From Brugia malayi (Eukaryota; Nematoda; Chromadorea; Rhabditida; Onchocercidae): a stretch of 64,000 nucleotides of DNA. The position numbers were made by a program, and so were the translations under genes. Positions 27,001 to 42,000 of the stretch are shown here, one piece after another. Every line of letters begins with the position of its first letter. The stretch's first letter is position 1. The stretch spans positions 3,369,721 to 3,433,720 of the forward strand of contig NW_025062479.1 in assembly GCF_000002995.4 (NCBI RefSeq), in the 5' to 3' direction. The notes under the pieces were generated by a model. It saw only the letters and a list, made by a program, of their open reading frames with translations, was not told the DNA's origin and did no database searches.

Positions 27001-30000
27001 TGAGCATATCGATCAATTTGAAAATCTTGAAAAGTCTTGTTTCTGAAATGAACATTTGTGAGAACAGTAAGAGTTATAGGGATGAATACTTCCTACTTTT
27101 TTAAACACAATTTTAAATGTTGCTTCAATTTGTAAACACAGGAAAAGAGAATCAACGAAATACCGAAGGTGAACAACGTGTTGCTGCAAAAAGTATGTTT
27201 GGTTCATTGTCGCGTTTGGCCGGTGACGCATTCAAGGGAGCGAAACAAGCTACTGAGCAACTTGCGCAAGTTGCTCAGTATGCTGCCTCTACTTCTGACT
27301 TAACAACGATTACCAAGGTTGGCAGGCATTTTTTTTGGCTTTCTGGTAGCGTAGTAAGCTGGTAATGAAGTGAAATTTTCGGCAGTTTATTTAAAACTTT
27401 TTTTTGAAGGTATTTTCTACTTTGATGAAAAAAATCATTTTAGTCTCATTATTTTCCGCAAGATGTTTGACTAGGTCATTTAGGTTTAAATCCAAATTTG
27501 TTCTCGATGTATTGTTTTTCGTATCCTTGCACTATATTTTCGGTTTTTCTTTGAAATAGAATTAAAAACTGTTAGATTTTCTTCAAATCTGTATATTAAT
27601 GATCTCTAAGTACAAAAGAAATAAAAAAATGGTTGAAAGTTGATTTTTCAAATTTTACGAAATTTGACGCTTGGTTTATTGCTGTTTGCAGAGTGCCTGC
27701 TGATGAATGAGAAATTTATAGATGTTAATTTGTAGCCAAAACCTCCGCAAACGGTAATGTCATCACATTCGATATCTCCAAATGCATCCTTTACTGAAAA
27801 TGATTTATTGCCTGGTTTGGGCGATTTATCAGAAGAAGAACGTCAAAAAATCATGGCGGTAATGGCAAGCGCTGAATTAGACACGGCATCGACTAGTGTG
27901 TCTAGATCATCAGTATCTGTTTCACGTACATTGGATTCATTTTTCAAGAACGAGGATCAAAGGTTGCTCAAAAATTTGTAATCTGTAGATACAAATCATG
28001 TTAATTCTTTTCACTGAACTAATGGTATTGTCGTAATTTGATATTTTCAGAGATACCAAAGGTGGTTTTCCTGAGCAATTAATAGTGGATTCTGTCTCAG
28101 TTAGTGAATTAGAGTCGAAGTCATCTGCTACGACGAAGATTTTCTCCGCATCCTCAAACATTATGGATGAAGTGGATTTGTCATGTTTGTCACCAACTGA
28201 ACGAAACCAAATTATTAGCGTAATGAAAGCTGCTGAGTCCGAGGAATCAAATTTCATTCCACCTGTATTACCATTGCTTCCAACATCGGCGGCACCACTT
28301 TCAATTCCTTCAGTCAATGGTTTGTTCCTTAATTAAAAGATTTTGATCTAAATCACTTACTTTTTCCCTGTGCTAAATTTAAGAATAATCCAGAGGATCA
28401 GTTAAATAACGATTAAACACAATTTTCTACTAATTCATTTCTTGAGAAACTTTTCCACTGAATCATTTTTTTTTTCCGAACATTTTTATAGATGAATTTC
28501 ACGATAATTTAGCGGAACTTTTGCCAGCCGAGAGAGACCAAATTTTAGCCGTGATGAAAGCCGCACAAGAAGAACATTTCGAAGCTACTCACGCGATTTC
28601 ATCTCAGCCTGTTTCCCAAATTGGTATTATTTTTCCCCTGAATTCTTAAAATGACAAAAATTTACGTCTAAAAATCAGGTTCATTTTAATTAAATAACGT
28701 ATAGAAACAGTATTTGAACAAAGCAGGGTTATAATAAAGTGTATGTAATCCATTTATACCCTGTGCACTAAATGAAAATGATTTGTTTCAGGTACATCAG
28801 GGGAAAAAGACGAATGGCAGGAAGGTAAAAATTCTGTTGGTGATCGAGAGATGGAGAAGCATGAAGTCTTAACGAAATTTGTGGAATCATCTACTTCATC
28901 CTCCACCGGTGTCACACTACCTCAAATCGATAGTGATTACACGATAACTGAAGATAGCAGCTGTGATGTGGGTTTCAGGTATCCAAGCATTGTATCGAGC
29001 ATTATTACTGGGACTGATATCCTGGAAACAGATACCCCATCAGTATTTGAAAGTAGTGGTTATGATAGCGCTGATTTTGATTACACTTACGGAGATGACC
29101 GAAGGTTTATATTTGATGGTGCTAGTCAAATGGATGATTATCCGAAAGAAAATCATGATGCAGACAGTGGTATTGGAACTCTCGATTGGTCCGATCAGGT
29201 GAAATTCATTTCACTTTTGTAGTGTAATAAAGCAGTTCATCCTTCTAGTTATCTTCAAATTATCTGTTGAGTGCAAAAAGAGCATTAGTAACACTTATCA
29301 AGTTGTACTGATCCGACATTACACTCCATTGATTATAACACAGATGACTTTAGTTAGCTTCTGAGTCCCCTGCTGACTTTGAATGCAGTTGAAAATAAAG
29401 AGTCAGTACGTAAATGATGAAATGTAATAATTTTAAGGGACATTACGAATGGAATGAACGGAAACCTCGAATGTGGACAACAGTTTTTACCGAGGAAGAA
29501 GAGAAAAATGACGTAAACATGCAGAAACATGGAAGAAGAGCAAAAGATTATATGGAAACAGATATGAAAGCAACTGATTTATCTGATTCATCATCACTGA
29601 CTCATCATCACATTAACGTGATTGATGATGGTCATTCTTTGTTTTTATTGGTGGTCGGCTAGCTTATGAATGGGAAGAAAAACTTTCAGCGTCTTTTTGA
29701 ACTTTCGAACAGATTGCCCTTTCCAATTTTGATAATTTAGTGATTAGAAGATGTAGAATTACATTTTTCAGATTGTAAGGACACTGTTAAAGAATCAAGT
29801 GATACTACTGAAAAAAATGCACTTAAAGTAAATGCGATTCAGAATAGTGATGGACGGCTTTTTACTAGTAATGTAAGTCCCTTCAGTTCAATTTGTCTGT
29901 TTATTTTTTTAATGCTATATAACAATTTCTCAATTTTTCTTTTTTCAACAAATTCGATTTTAAAATTCCAGGACAATCTTTCGAAAAAGGCTTTAGAATC

Positions 30001-33000
30001 GCAAGCCTCTACTGCTCAATATGAGATACTGCAAGCTGCGCACATAATGCGGTTCGTTATTTCCATCAAATTTTTGTTTAGTGAGCTATTTTGTTGTTTT
30101 CTCTTTTTTTCTAATTCTTTATCATTCTCTAGAATTCCACCAGCAATAACAGTAACTGATCACGATGACGGGATCCGAATAGCTGCTGATGACGATTCTG
30201 ATGCTGAAACAAGTCCATCTTCTGATGAAGATGACTATCCTGATCAGGTTCATTAATTTTGTATTTAAACTTTTAGATTGCAGCTACATCACTTTCATTA
30301 AATAATTTTAGGTAATCGAAGTGCCCTCTGCACCGCTGATATCGTATGATGAAGTGGAAAAAGAACAAGAACAACAAGAGGCATTTGGTAAAGCTGTTTT
30401 GCAACAAATACAGGTTGAAATTTTTTCTTGATTTTTTGTTTATTGGCTGAAACATTGATAATATTATTAAATGTGAGGTCTTTTTGATTTGATTAATCAA
30501 ATGAAGTATCAACATTAAGTTTTAAATTATTGTCAGGCTTTTGGAGAAGTAGCAAATGATGAATTTGATGTTCAGTGGGTTCATGATAACTTAATTAGAA
30601 GTGAGGCGATAAGTAATATCTTTGCACACGATGAAAGTACGACACCAGCGGTAAAGTTTTTTCCAATACGAATTCTTTCTTTCGTATATTTACCATTTTG
30701 ACTTTGATGACCATGTTATTGATAGCGAATTGATACTAGGTTGCTTACGACGAGGTCCTATTATCAATGGAAACTGAGCACACTAATAAAGCAGCAAGTT
30801 TGAATAAAACCACCTCTGAGAGGAAAAATCCATTCCTGGATATTGTTGACACTGATAGTGCATTAAAAATCGTGGAAGAAAATGTAAGTAAAAGGATTTT
30901 CTCTTGATATAAACTTGTAATTTCTTCTCTCTAAATCCTGCTACAAAATCAAAAAATAATTTGTCTTCATCAGTTTTTTATTATTTCTGACAATGCTGAC
31001 AATGCATTTTTGAATAATCTGTGTGATATTGGTGATGATTAGTGTGAGAAAAAAATTGATTATAGTCATTGGAGGCTGATGTTGATTACACAGCTGCAGC
31101 TAGCTACTACAGCAGTCCATCATTTTTAAGTCATAGACCTGGTTCCGTTTACACAATTCCAGAGGATAAAGAACAAGATGATGGATTGGTCAATACTGAT
31201 TCGAAGTTCTACGGTAAGTTGTTTCATAAAATTGCATAAAGCCAAATCAGTAAGTGGCTTCTCGATTGTTATATAAAAGCAAGATTTCAACTTGCACCAG
31301 TGAGTTATTGGTGAGAAATATTTCTTCTATGATGTCACAAATACTTAAATTATAAGAATTGATGGTCGAAATTTAGCAAAAGAAGTGGTTCGCAGAATTC
31401 GCGCAGAATCATCAAGTTTAAAAGCAGTTTCCAAGTCCACTGCGTTTAGTGAAACAGCAAATGTGTTGAATGTGATTCCAACTTTGAGTCCTGCTCAGAA
31501 AGGTAAACTTTAACGACTACCTGTTTCCAAAACAGCAGGTAGTTCTAATTTTATACTCTTGAGCCTCTCTTATTTTGTCCTGTTTTAATTGTCTTGTAAT
31601 GAAAATTTTGCAGAAACTTACTTCAAACTGATTCTAGGCCGAGATGTGACAACTACCGTCTACAGTGGTGACTACTATAGTCAGTTACAAAAACGCCAGG
31701 ATGAGATTTCAAAACAAACATTGCTTCATGATACAGAAGCGAATGTATTATCTCCTGCGGTTGATGTGAACAGCTCTGAAACTTCAAGACAGTTGGAACA
31801 TATCACTACGTCTTGCTCAATTTCACAGAAAGTCAGTCAGTTTGATCAATGTCACTATAAAATTTAGAGAGAATAGGGAGAATGTATGCCATCTTTGAGT
31901 CTTTTAAAATGCGTAGCACTGACTGTATTTACGAACCATGTGACATTTCAAAAAAAAAAAACGTTTCTGGTTTTTTATTACTTCCTAAAAATAAATGTGA
32001 TTATGAATTGAAAAAAAAAAAAAAAATGTCTCTGGTTTTCTATTGCTTCTTAAAAATTAATGTGATTATGAATTGAAAAAAAAGTGTTTCTGGTTTCTTA
32101 TTGCTTCTTAAAAGTGATTGTGATTATGAATTGATTTGACTCGACTGTAAAGCAAAATTTGGTAGAAATAAAATTACAAACTTAGTATTCATGAGGAAAA
32201 AGGATATATATTTCTCCATATTCTCTGATTCAATTTAGCTGCTGAAATGAGCATTGAATTTAGGCTTCATATTATGTTAGAATGTTAAATAGCTCACTAG
32301 AGAGTATCGAGGCAGAGGGAATTTCAACCACACTCGAAGGCTGTTGTTTTCAATTATATCCATTGGTAACTTTGTAAAATTCAGAACAGTTTATTCATGC
32401 AGGAGCCTACTTCATCTTTGCTCTCCAGTGGTGTCTCATTATGCAGCAGTACTACGGTTTTCAACATCTCACCACGTATTATATCAACCAGTTTCGATGG
32501 TATCCAGAACGGACGGATCGATGAAATGGAAATCTCCACAAATTTACCTATCAGTAGTGTGCTATTTTATTTAGAGCTTTTTCTCTTCGTCTTCTTTTCC
32601 TCTTAATAAATTCGCTTATGGCGATCAGTTCTATTCTTAAGGAAATCGATTAAAACTAAGTCGGAAGTATTGTTGCCATGACTTTTTTCAAATATTTTTT
32701 TTTTCTAAATTCAAATTACCTGGTTGTCTGTTTGTTTATGGTTTTTAATGTATTATGCTAAAATGATCATGTTTCAGAAAGTGGTTCTGGAACTGAAGTA
32801 TTGAAAATGAGTTCGGGAATAACCCAATTTTCGAAAAGTGATGCATTATCAGATTTAGTTTGTAGTGCCTCAAGTTTTCAATGCATGATGGGACAGCCAT
32901 TCAATTCATCTTCCAAAGAAGAATCTGCTTTGTTATCAGAAACACTAGGAAGTGGGTTGGATTCGAACGTTCCAACTGTATCATCCAAATTTGATACCGA

Positions 33001-36000
33001 CTCGACAGCCACAAGGTTGTTAACCTCCATCTGATTTATGTATTAAGTTAGTGATGTACTAAAGTTTTCTCTACAACCTTCGTGTTAAATGTCCTTATGT
33101 AGCGAATGAAATCCAAGAAGAATACTCCTTTGTCGCATTCATGATTTCGAATTATCCATCAGTTTAGATTTCGGTTCATTTTTTGCTTACGAAAAATAAA
33201 AAATTGGTTTTTTAGACTAAAACGATCACCAGCTATGATGTTAATGGGTAGTCAACAGCTACACGCTGCTAACATGTCTACAACTTCCGAATTCTTGGCC
33301 ACAACATATGTCCCAGCATTGTTTTCACAGACTATTCCAAAAGAGGTCATTTAACCTTTCTTCTCAGTTGTTTTAGATTTCCAAAAAATTATTTCTTGCC
33401 GTTGTTAATTTAATTTTCTGTTAAGTACGAGTATCTACTTTGCTTCTAAATTCAAATATCTTGAACTTATCCAACTTCTTGGGAACCTCTTCCCTGATAT
33501 CAAGAGATTTATAATTGAAGTACTTGAAAATAATAAAATCTGCACATTTTGTAATTTTTTAAAATTTAAATTTAAAAAAATGTTTACAGTGCTCATAGGT
33601 TACTGTAACCTTGCTAGGAAAAAGTTCCAAATAGTTCTAATAGCGAAAAACTAATAAAAAATGTGAAAATAATATTAGCAGTAAATTGTCACTGCAACTA
33701 TGAAAATCTGAAATATTCAAGGAACAACTGTTTTTTGAACCAAATTCTGGGATCCAATAATTTACTTATCAATTCATTTCTAACATAAATAGTTTCAACG
33801 AACAGTTAATATGATGCAGCTGGAAAGAAAAGAACATGCTTAAAAGGATATTATTGTTGTTATATTTATTTCATTTTTTCAGTTTACTTCTCAAAACAGT
33901 TGCTCTCAGGAGATTTTAGCAAATTGTGTTTTTTATTGAGTTTTCGATTATTTTCAAAGAGGAAAGAAAAATTACTTATTTTGTACACGAAGAAATATCA
34001 CTTTTCTTCAAGAGAAGAAGTTGCATTTATAATAATTACTTAACTTGACACATCATTTATCCCTTAGTTCACAGTGGTTAAATTAAAAAACAGTTTACGG
34101 TTAATTAATGAAGTGATTTGCAGATGCATCTTTTGGAATTTAATTTGCACGATACGTGGAAAGTGAGGAAAAAGAGTTTCAAGTATTAAGCACTGATAGT
34201 AATATTAGTTAGCATTAGTAGTAATGCCATTCGAGTATTGACTTCATCGAAATATTTCGTGTGTGGTGGAAATGGTTCTTTTCAATCCTCTGGGGGAACA
34301 TTATGCACGCATGAATATAGTGGTGTCTCGCTGTTCGCTATAAAATTTATCCCTTAGTTCACAATGGTTAAATTAAAAAACAGCTATTAGCAGTGTTAGG
34401 TAAATCAGTAATCTGAAATAGTTCTGTAGATAAAGAGATCTGTGTATAACTTCAAATTGATCAGCAATGATATTATTCTAAGTAACTCTTTTTTCTTCTG
34501 CTTCTTTCCCAGAATTGCTAGAATTCTATGCACATAAGACTGCAGAAATTCAAAAGCTAAAAATTTTAAGACCGCAGAAGATTTCAGCTGTAAAATATTC
34601 TTGGAGAAGTGTCTGCCACACGTTTGTTTGAGATGGGAACTGAGGTTGTAGTGGGTAGAAAAAATTCTCCTTGAAATTATGACTTTGTAAGAGCATTTCC
34701 TATTTTGTGACATAATTTGGATGAATCATTTTTCCTTATTTCCTGCTTTTCTGCATTACAACTTTCAATGCTTTTCATATTAAATTTACTCTCTCTGTCT
34801 ATTTTACAGATATCCATCCATGTTATATTATCAATATGGGTGTGTCATATATTATGTATGTACGTTCGTGTGCGTGTTTGTGTGTGTGTGTGTTTTAGTA
34901 GAAAAAAAGGGATTTAGTAGACGTTATAGAAAGAAGGCCTAAAAAGGTTCGCTGTAGTTCTTTCGGGATTGGCCAGTGAGCTTTAAGCCAGGGAGCATCG
35001 AAATGGTTGGGCTTATTTGCTTCTGCTATTGTTGTTGCTTCAATATCAAACAGTGAAAAGCAGTGCTTCTTAACTGTCCTTCTTTCGACGCATTTTTCTC
35101 GTCTGCAGTTTTCATTTTCTTAAATTCTTCCATTCTCTGGTTATGGTCAAGAACCTGCCTGAAGTAATTACTATTGGTATTGATGTCAAAATGCTATCAG
35201 TTTTTATTGATAGCTCATCAATTTAATCCGAACATTTCCAGGAATGTCTTCCTCTGGCTCTGCTTTTCTTTACTGATTGAATTATCCAACTTTAATTTGT
35301 TTGTAAATTACTTTTGCCCCGGCAGACAGTTCTAATTATGGAAATTTTGTGATTTAACAGAATCAACGAACGGATGATACAACAACAAATCGGTATTGAT
35401 TAACATCAATTTCTTTAGCATTATGATACAGATTACTTGATATGTCGTCGATACATATATATATAGCACTTGAGCTATACGTGTGTGTAATATATGTGGA
35501 GGGTGCGCGTTGATAAAATGAGCTTGCACTTCAGTGATGTCTCTTGGGATTGATTTCCTTTTTTCGACAAATGGAGGTTGTTTGCTAGCAAAGCTTAGCT
35601 ACATAGTCCCTTTACTCTATCCAGTAATAACGGCAACCGCAAACTGCATTTCTTGAAAATTCTTTTCCTTTCATCCCTTTGCTGCCAGTGCTAAACATTT
35701 CTCCAATGATATGCTTCAGTAATAAAATTGCAAATTCCAGAATATCTCAAACAAACTTAAGGAAATTCTCCGAAAAATGCTATCGGGTTCCATCCAGACT
35801 TTAGCATATCACTGAATGGTTCGTATACAGTATAGATCTATAATAATTACTGTTTCTTTGTATCAAAAAATAGTTTATTTCCATCCAATATGAATAATGC
35901 GAATAAACAAGCACGAATATGACAATGTTTACATGTCTTTTAGAAAGATAATGAAAAGAGTAAGTCCAGAAAATCTTCGAAGTTTTTGATTCCAAATCTT

Positions 36001-39000
36001 CGAAATGATACGAACAATTTAAAGTTTTAAATTTCAACGAGTAATAATGTCCTAGACATCGTTAGATGTTCCAACTGTCCAAAAAACGTAAATAAAGTCG
36101 CACATCAGGAAGTAACTGTTGAGTAAAGAGATGCCACCTTAGTGTATTTGGAATCTCGTGAAATTTATACAGTCGCATTTCAGAAATATTCTCTTACGTA
36201 TTTTCTATTAATAATCCTTAAAAATTAGCTTTAAAGTGTTTGGAAAATTTGACTGCCAAAACCATTTCTTTTTCCAGTGTCTCTTCTGCTAATTCAAATA
36301 ACTGAAACTAATCATAATTTGTACAGAACACGTGCACGTCTTTTATTCTAGCAGCGGCGATAACTTGTAATAGTTACTAATTGATAGTGAGGCTGCTAAA
36401 CTGCGGACTTTGGGGCGTTGGAAAGAAAAATGTAAACTTCAGAAAACGATGAATTTCTTTGAATGGAAGTTGTGTGAAGCCTGTTGCGATTGTGTAGTTC
36501 ACTTATAAAGTAAATTTAAGTAATTCCTTATCATTTTATGTAGAGTACTATAAATTATAAGTTATGAAAAAGGAAACAAACATTTGAAACCTCTTGTAGA
36601 AATATCAGAGATAATCGAGACGTTTACAGGATGATGTACAATGTTCGACATCACTGGAGATGGGAAGACGAAAGCTGCCTTCGATACCAACACAGCGTGC
36701 AGAGAAGGTCAGCGAAACGCCTCCCGCTCCGGTCTACCTCACGTCAAGCGCCCCAGCTGTATCTCCATCTCCCGATCGACAATATCATGCTCAGGATTCT
36801 CGTGCCTACTCACAACCCACTCCTCGTACTGCCTCTCTAAGCAACCTGTCATTGCCATCCTCTTCATCAACCGCCTACTGTCGCACGGTAGATCCTGCCA
36901 TTCTTCCCGGAGCAACAATCGTTCATGCAAAACCCAAATTACTCCTTCGACAGACCACTTCTGCTGCATTGGGTGATCGCTCGACAGTACTGGGACAAGC
37001 GTCCGGTACCAAAATGCCCAGTCCACTTGCTAGAGTATTACTGAAGAAGGAACTGAAGGAGGTCTTGGAAAGAAGACGAGAATCCCTGGAAGCCTGTGAA
37101 ATAGAGGCTAATCAAAGGCAGTATATTGTACATCGAATGCTTATTACTGGTCTTCTGCCTGAATATCGCTCTGTTGACATTGATAATATCCCTAATGTGA
37201 TACCTTGCCTATTGCCTGTTGAACTTATAAGTGGTGCTCGTGTGGTGCCAAGTGAAGTACCAAATGTGACAACCTCAGTGACGACCACTCCCGTTCCTGA
37301 ACGTTCTTCTGTTCCACCCTCTTCATCCTCAGTCCAAAGTGGTACCCAGGAAGTGGGTATCTGCACCGACGATTTTGGTTTAGAACCGAAATTGAAGTCA
37401 GTTGGAGTTCAGTCGGGAAACTCTTTTGCGACTACAACTGCTTACTCTACCATATCTAGCTCAGTTTGCCACGCTGCTACCAGTTCACTCAGAAGACAAA
37501 TGAAACATGATCGACTCGATGCATTCACTACCAATACCGATGCAATAACGGTGTTTCAACCGCGATTCCGGTCCACAGAAACGCAAACAAATGGCACTAC
37601 GACCTATGAAATTCATAGTAACCGGTCATCTAGTCGCCGTCACCGTAATTCAGTTAGTAACTTGTTTTCTGCATCGGAACCAAATTTGTTGGAATCTACG
37701 GCGAAGTATTTCGCAGAATATGATAGGCAACTTCGGGAACATGGACGACGGTTGAAAAATCGATTTGCTTTCAGTGACGATGATCCGGTAAACAGAGAAA
37801 CCAGAAAGCAGAGAGTTATGGATGAACTTGCGCAAAGAAAAGAAAAGATTTCATCTATGATTGACTTATATTCACCATCTAGTTTTCCAGTTATTCATCT
37901 CACTTCTGACTATTCATCCACTGTTCCGCATTATGGATCTTTACCAAGGGTTGATTTCCCTACAACACGTTCTCCTCGATCAAATCGACACGACTATATA
38001 AATCGAAATCGTAATCGGCCTTCATTTGGATATGGATCACTTCCACGGAATTATGAGCGCTATACTGAGAAAAGTTATGCTGATGCTCAGAGTGATTATT
38101 TCCAATCACTTCCAATCCCAACAGGGCGTTATAATGCTCTCTCAAGGTCCTGGCATAATGTCAATCCCATTAGTGTGGATGATCCCATTCTGGATTCAAG
38201 AACGAAGCTTTATGCCACTCGGTCTACGAATTTAGATCCATGGTTACCATATCAACAGCGTCTTACAGAATCAAATGTAACTTTTGGACGTCCACTGATG
38301 AAAGCTGCATATGATGATTTGTATAGACCGCAGTATGTACCTGGTGCACGAGCACAAGATTTTGACGGTTCTCAAAGTCTGCCTAATACTGATATTATCT
38401 CACAGTACGCAAATTATCTGAGTAATCAATTTATCACTGACCAAGAGAAGCTCATGAGTGGTTATCCGGCGGAAGAGCGAATGTATCTCAGTCAAACCAA
38501 AAAACGTCCTTACTATGCTCCCAGATATAATTCTCCTACGACCAGTGGTCAGGCACTACCCACGGTAAACTATGAGGACTCGTTACCTGCCATGAATTTT
38601 GATTCAGCACACTCATATCCAAATCAACCAATTCAACGCCCTATTATTCCTGATCCTCACATAAATTTTCCTTCTTATATGCAAACTGATCATTACGAAA
38701 CCTGGCCATGGTGCCAACAACTCTCTTGCGTGAATAATAGCACACTTGACAATAATGCAATATCACCTTATCATTACTCGAACTATTTTTCTCCGACACC
38801 GAATATCCTCCTTGAAGCTTCACCTCTTCCTGGTCAGGTATATAGTAGAAACGACGCAAATTATGGCTCGAGACCGTCGCATTATGCCACTGAATATGGC
38901 AATTATTATCGGGACAGGGCAGCTCATCAGGTACGAGACTCTTCAAACAAGAATTATGCTGTAAGAAGTCACTATCCTTATACTTATTCTACCCAATACC

Positions 39001-42000
39001 ACGGAGCCAACCGTTATCGTGGTATTGGTGAGCAACCTTATTTACCAAATCAACAATCCTTATTTCTGGATAACTATCCACCGACCTCCCAACATCCTAT
39101 TCATGCTATCAGAGCTTGGTCCAATGGAAATATTCCAATGAACTGTTACGATGCCATTTATCCAAAAGAAGATGTTCTGAACCGGATGTATTCAACGCTG
39201 AACAATCAACGTTCTATACGTCCACAACATCACGGTAATGGTGCCACCTCATTTATGTATTCATAGGTTGAAAACTGAAATTTTTATATAAAAATTTTGC
39301 AAATGGTTTTTACCCATTTTTCTCGAAGTTTTAAGGAACAGGAGCTAAATTTCATTTGTGAAATACCGTTGAGAAGACATCAAAGAATATTTCTTCTGCT
39401 AGGTTCTGTAAGGCTATAATTTTAAAATGCACTTGTATAAGTTCTAATTCATAAAGTTTCAGTTTAATATTTAGTGGTAACTAACACCATATTTCCACAA
39501 ATTTCTCTCGAATTCGTTAATGTTCTTGGATGCTTTGTCATTTCTTGTTATTTGAAATCACCCATCATTGATTACTAATGGTTTTGGCCTCGAAATGTTA
39601 TTAGCTTCTTCATGATGCAGTCGTGTCAAATTCTCTTTTGAGTTTTTTTAAGCACTTTATTTTTTAACTTCATGATTCAAACATGGTGGTGCAGAGGTTG
39701 GATAATCTCATCAGGATTTTATTATTAATATTTCATTCGTTCATCTAATGCTCATATATTTATTGGTTATGTATGTGTATTAACTACGATACAACTGTGA
39801 TGCTCACGATACCAGTTTGTTTCCTGTGCATAATTAGTATTTGCTATTTTCACTCTATGATAGTCGTCGATCCAGAGAAGTTACATTTAATTTATGTATT
39901 TCGATACTTTTTAAATTAAACTTAAAGCAGCATAAGAAAAGATACAAGCAATAAGGCAGTATATTTCAAATATTGCCTTTTTTGGATTATGTATATTCAT
40001 GGGATCTGAATATTCAGGCAATTTTCTTATATTCCATCACTGGTTTCCAATAAACATTGGAAGACGAAGTGTTTTTAATTCATTTCTTGTAATATGTATG
40101 ATGTGGCAGGTTCTAACTGAAATCTTCCAATATTCAATCATAGTTTTAACATTTCTCATTTCATGATTTTACATTTGCAAAATTGAAATAGTGAGCTGCA
40201 TTGTGATTTAAAAATCTTTGGTATTGAGAATATTTAAGTTATATGGTTTCAGCACGACAAGGATTGCAATACATTAGTGAATTATTGCATACATCGTGAA
40301 GATCGCTTTCTCTCTGCGATCTGTTGAATCATTAGTGTTTAGAAATCTTTTTTTTCCATTCCTTTTGCGTGTTGCAAGAACTTTTGGACTTTAATCTTCT
40401 TCCTTTTGTTATGGTACAGTTGATCATTACAATAGAAAAACAAGCAGCGAAAAACAGTGAATAGATTTTTTGTGTTTTCTTTTTCTAACAATATATGCAC
40501 TTATTTCAGCAGTTCTGTTTTCAGATTTATTTCAATTCCTTCTTTTCAAAGTGGATCACCTTGCCATGTTATCTCTAACTCTTTTGGCTTCAGCTCATGA
40601 GGTTTGAATAATTCCAGTTAGTTTCTCGATCATCTTTTCCATTTCCCAGTTTCATAAATTATGCTGTAGAAAACGCATTAAGAAGTTTTGTAGACAAAAA
40701 TTTATTATGGAATTATTGCGGAGAGGTATTGGGTGCTATTAAAAGAGTATAAATTATATTATTTCAAAATATGCAGCTTTATTTATAAGTGTACCATCTT
40801 TGATACGAAATTCAGATTCAAATAAAATCTTAAATTATATTTCGTATTTGTGATTTATGTTATTTAATTGTTTCATCTTTTCGATGGAACAATTCATTTA
40901 CTTTCTGCAGTGTAATGGAATCTGAATAAACTTTAACTGGTGGGTTTATAAAAATTCAAATAGCTTGAATTTTGTTCAGATTTATTTTCTGTGGTAATAT
41001 TTGTGTTTTACCTTTTTTTCGTTTTGTTTTGTTCATCTACCTGGTACATTAAAACCGTTCGATTAACTCTACATTCCATGTTGAAGTATTGAATTATTAT
41101 TTGATTCAGTTTTTGGTTAATGAAGAAATAACTGCTTGCAAAAAAAGATTGCTGTACTGCTAATACTTGTTATCGCATCTCAGGAATGTAAAAAGTAGTC
41201 TAGTCACGACCTCTTTTTCATTTTTGAAAACACTGATTCCAAGGTCAATCAAATTATTAGTCGAAATTTAAGTTATTTGTTTCGAGTGAACTTGCTAAAA
41301 TATGCTTTAGAAAAAGTAGAAATTAGAGCCTTCAGTTCGGGCTAATCAATACGAAATTTGATTGATCATAAAAGACAGTGAAGTCTTTTAAAGGATGTAA
41401 ACCAATTAAAGGGGACCTTGAAAGGTATCATTCATTCCGCAATGGAGAAAGATTTTAGAAGGTATTAAACTTGGTTTTTTTGGTTTTTTTTTTTAGAAAT
41501 CTGGGAATGCTGAGTTCAATTAAATGAACATAGGAGGCCTGCTCTTGAATAGAATTTAAAGGAATGAGCTAATGGAGGGGATTTCATTCGAAAAAGACTT
41601 GTTCAATTCCTGAGCAACCAATTTCAGTCCCACAGAAACAGTGTGTATTTTAATTTAATCTTCATCGTGAACTCAACATTTTCAAAAATTTTGATGATTT
41701 AAAGATTGATAATATGATGGTTTAAAAAGTTGAAAGATTTTCATTGTAGGAATAAATGTATTATTTACTAAATGTATAATCTAATCATAGGCATAGTTTA
41801 ATTGTTTCTTGAGCTAAGTAAATTGTCCAATAGTTCATCTGCGGTGCAAAATGAGAATATATCGCCTAGCATTGATTTCATATGATGCTGTGGCTTTGTG
41901 GTATTACACCTCAGTTTCGCACAAGTTGAATCTAACCTTAGAGTGTTAGTATGAAATCAATCGTTGAGTAATAACTTCTTTTCATAATTCATATCCGTGA

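Noticed and set aside
41850..41965. Imperfect inverted repeat (CATTGATTTCATA against TATGAAATCAAT)
   Set aside because: Short, AT-rich and mismatched; compatible with chance in this background.
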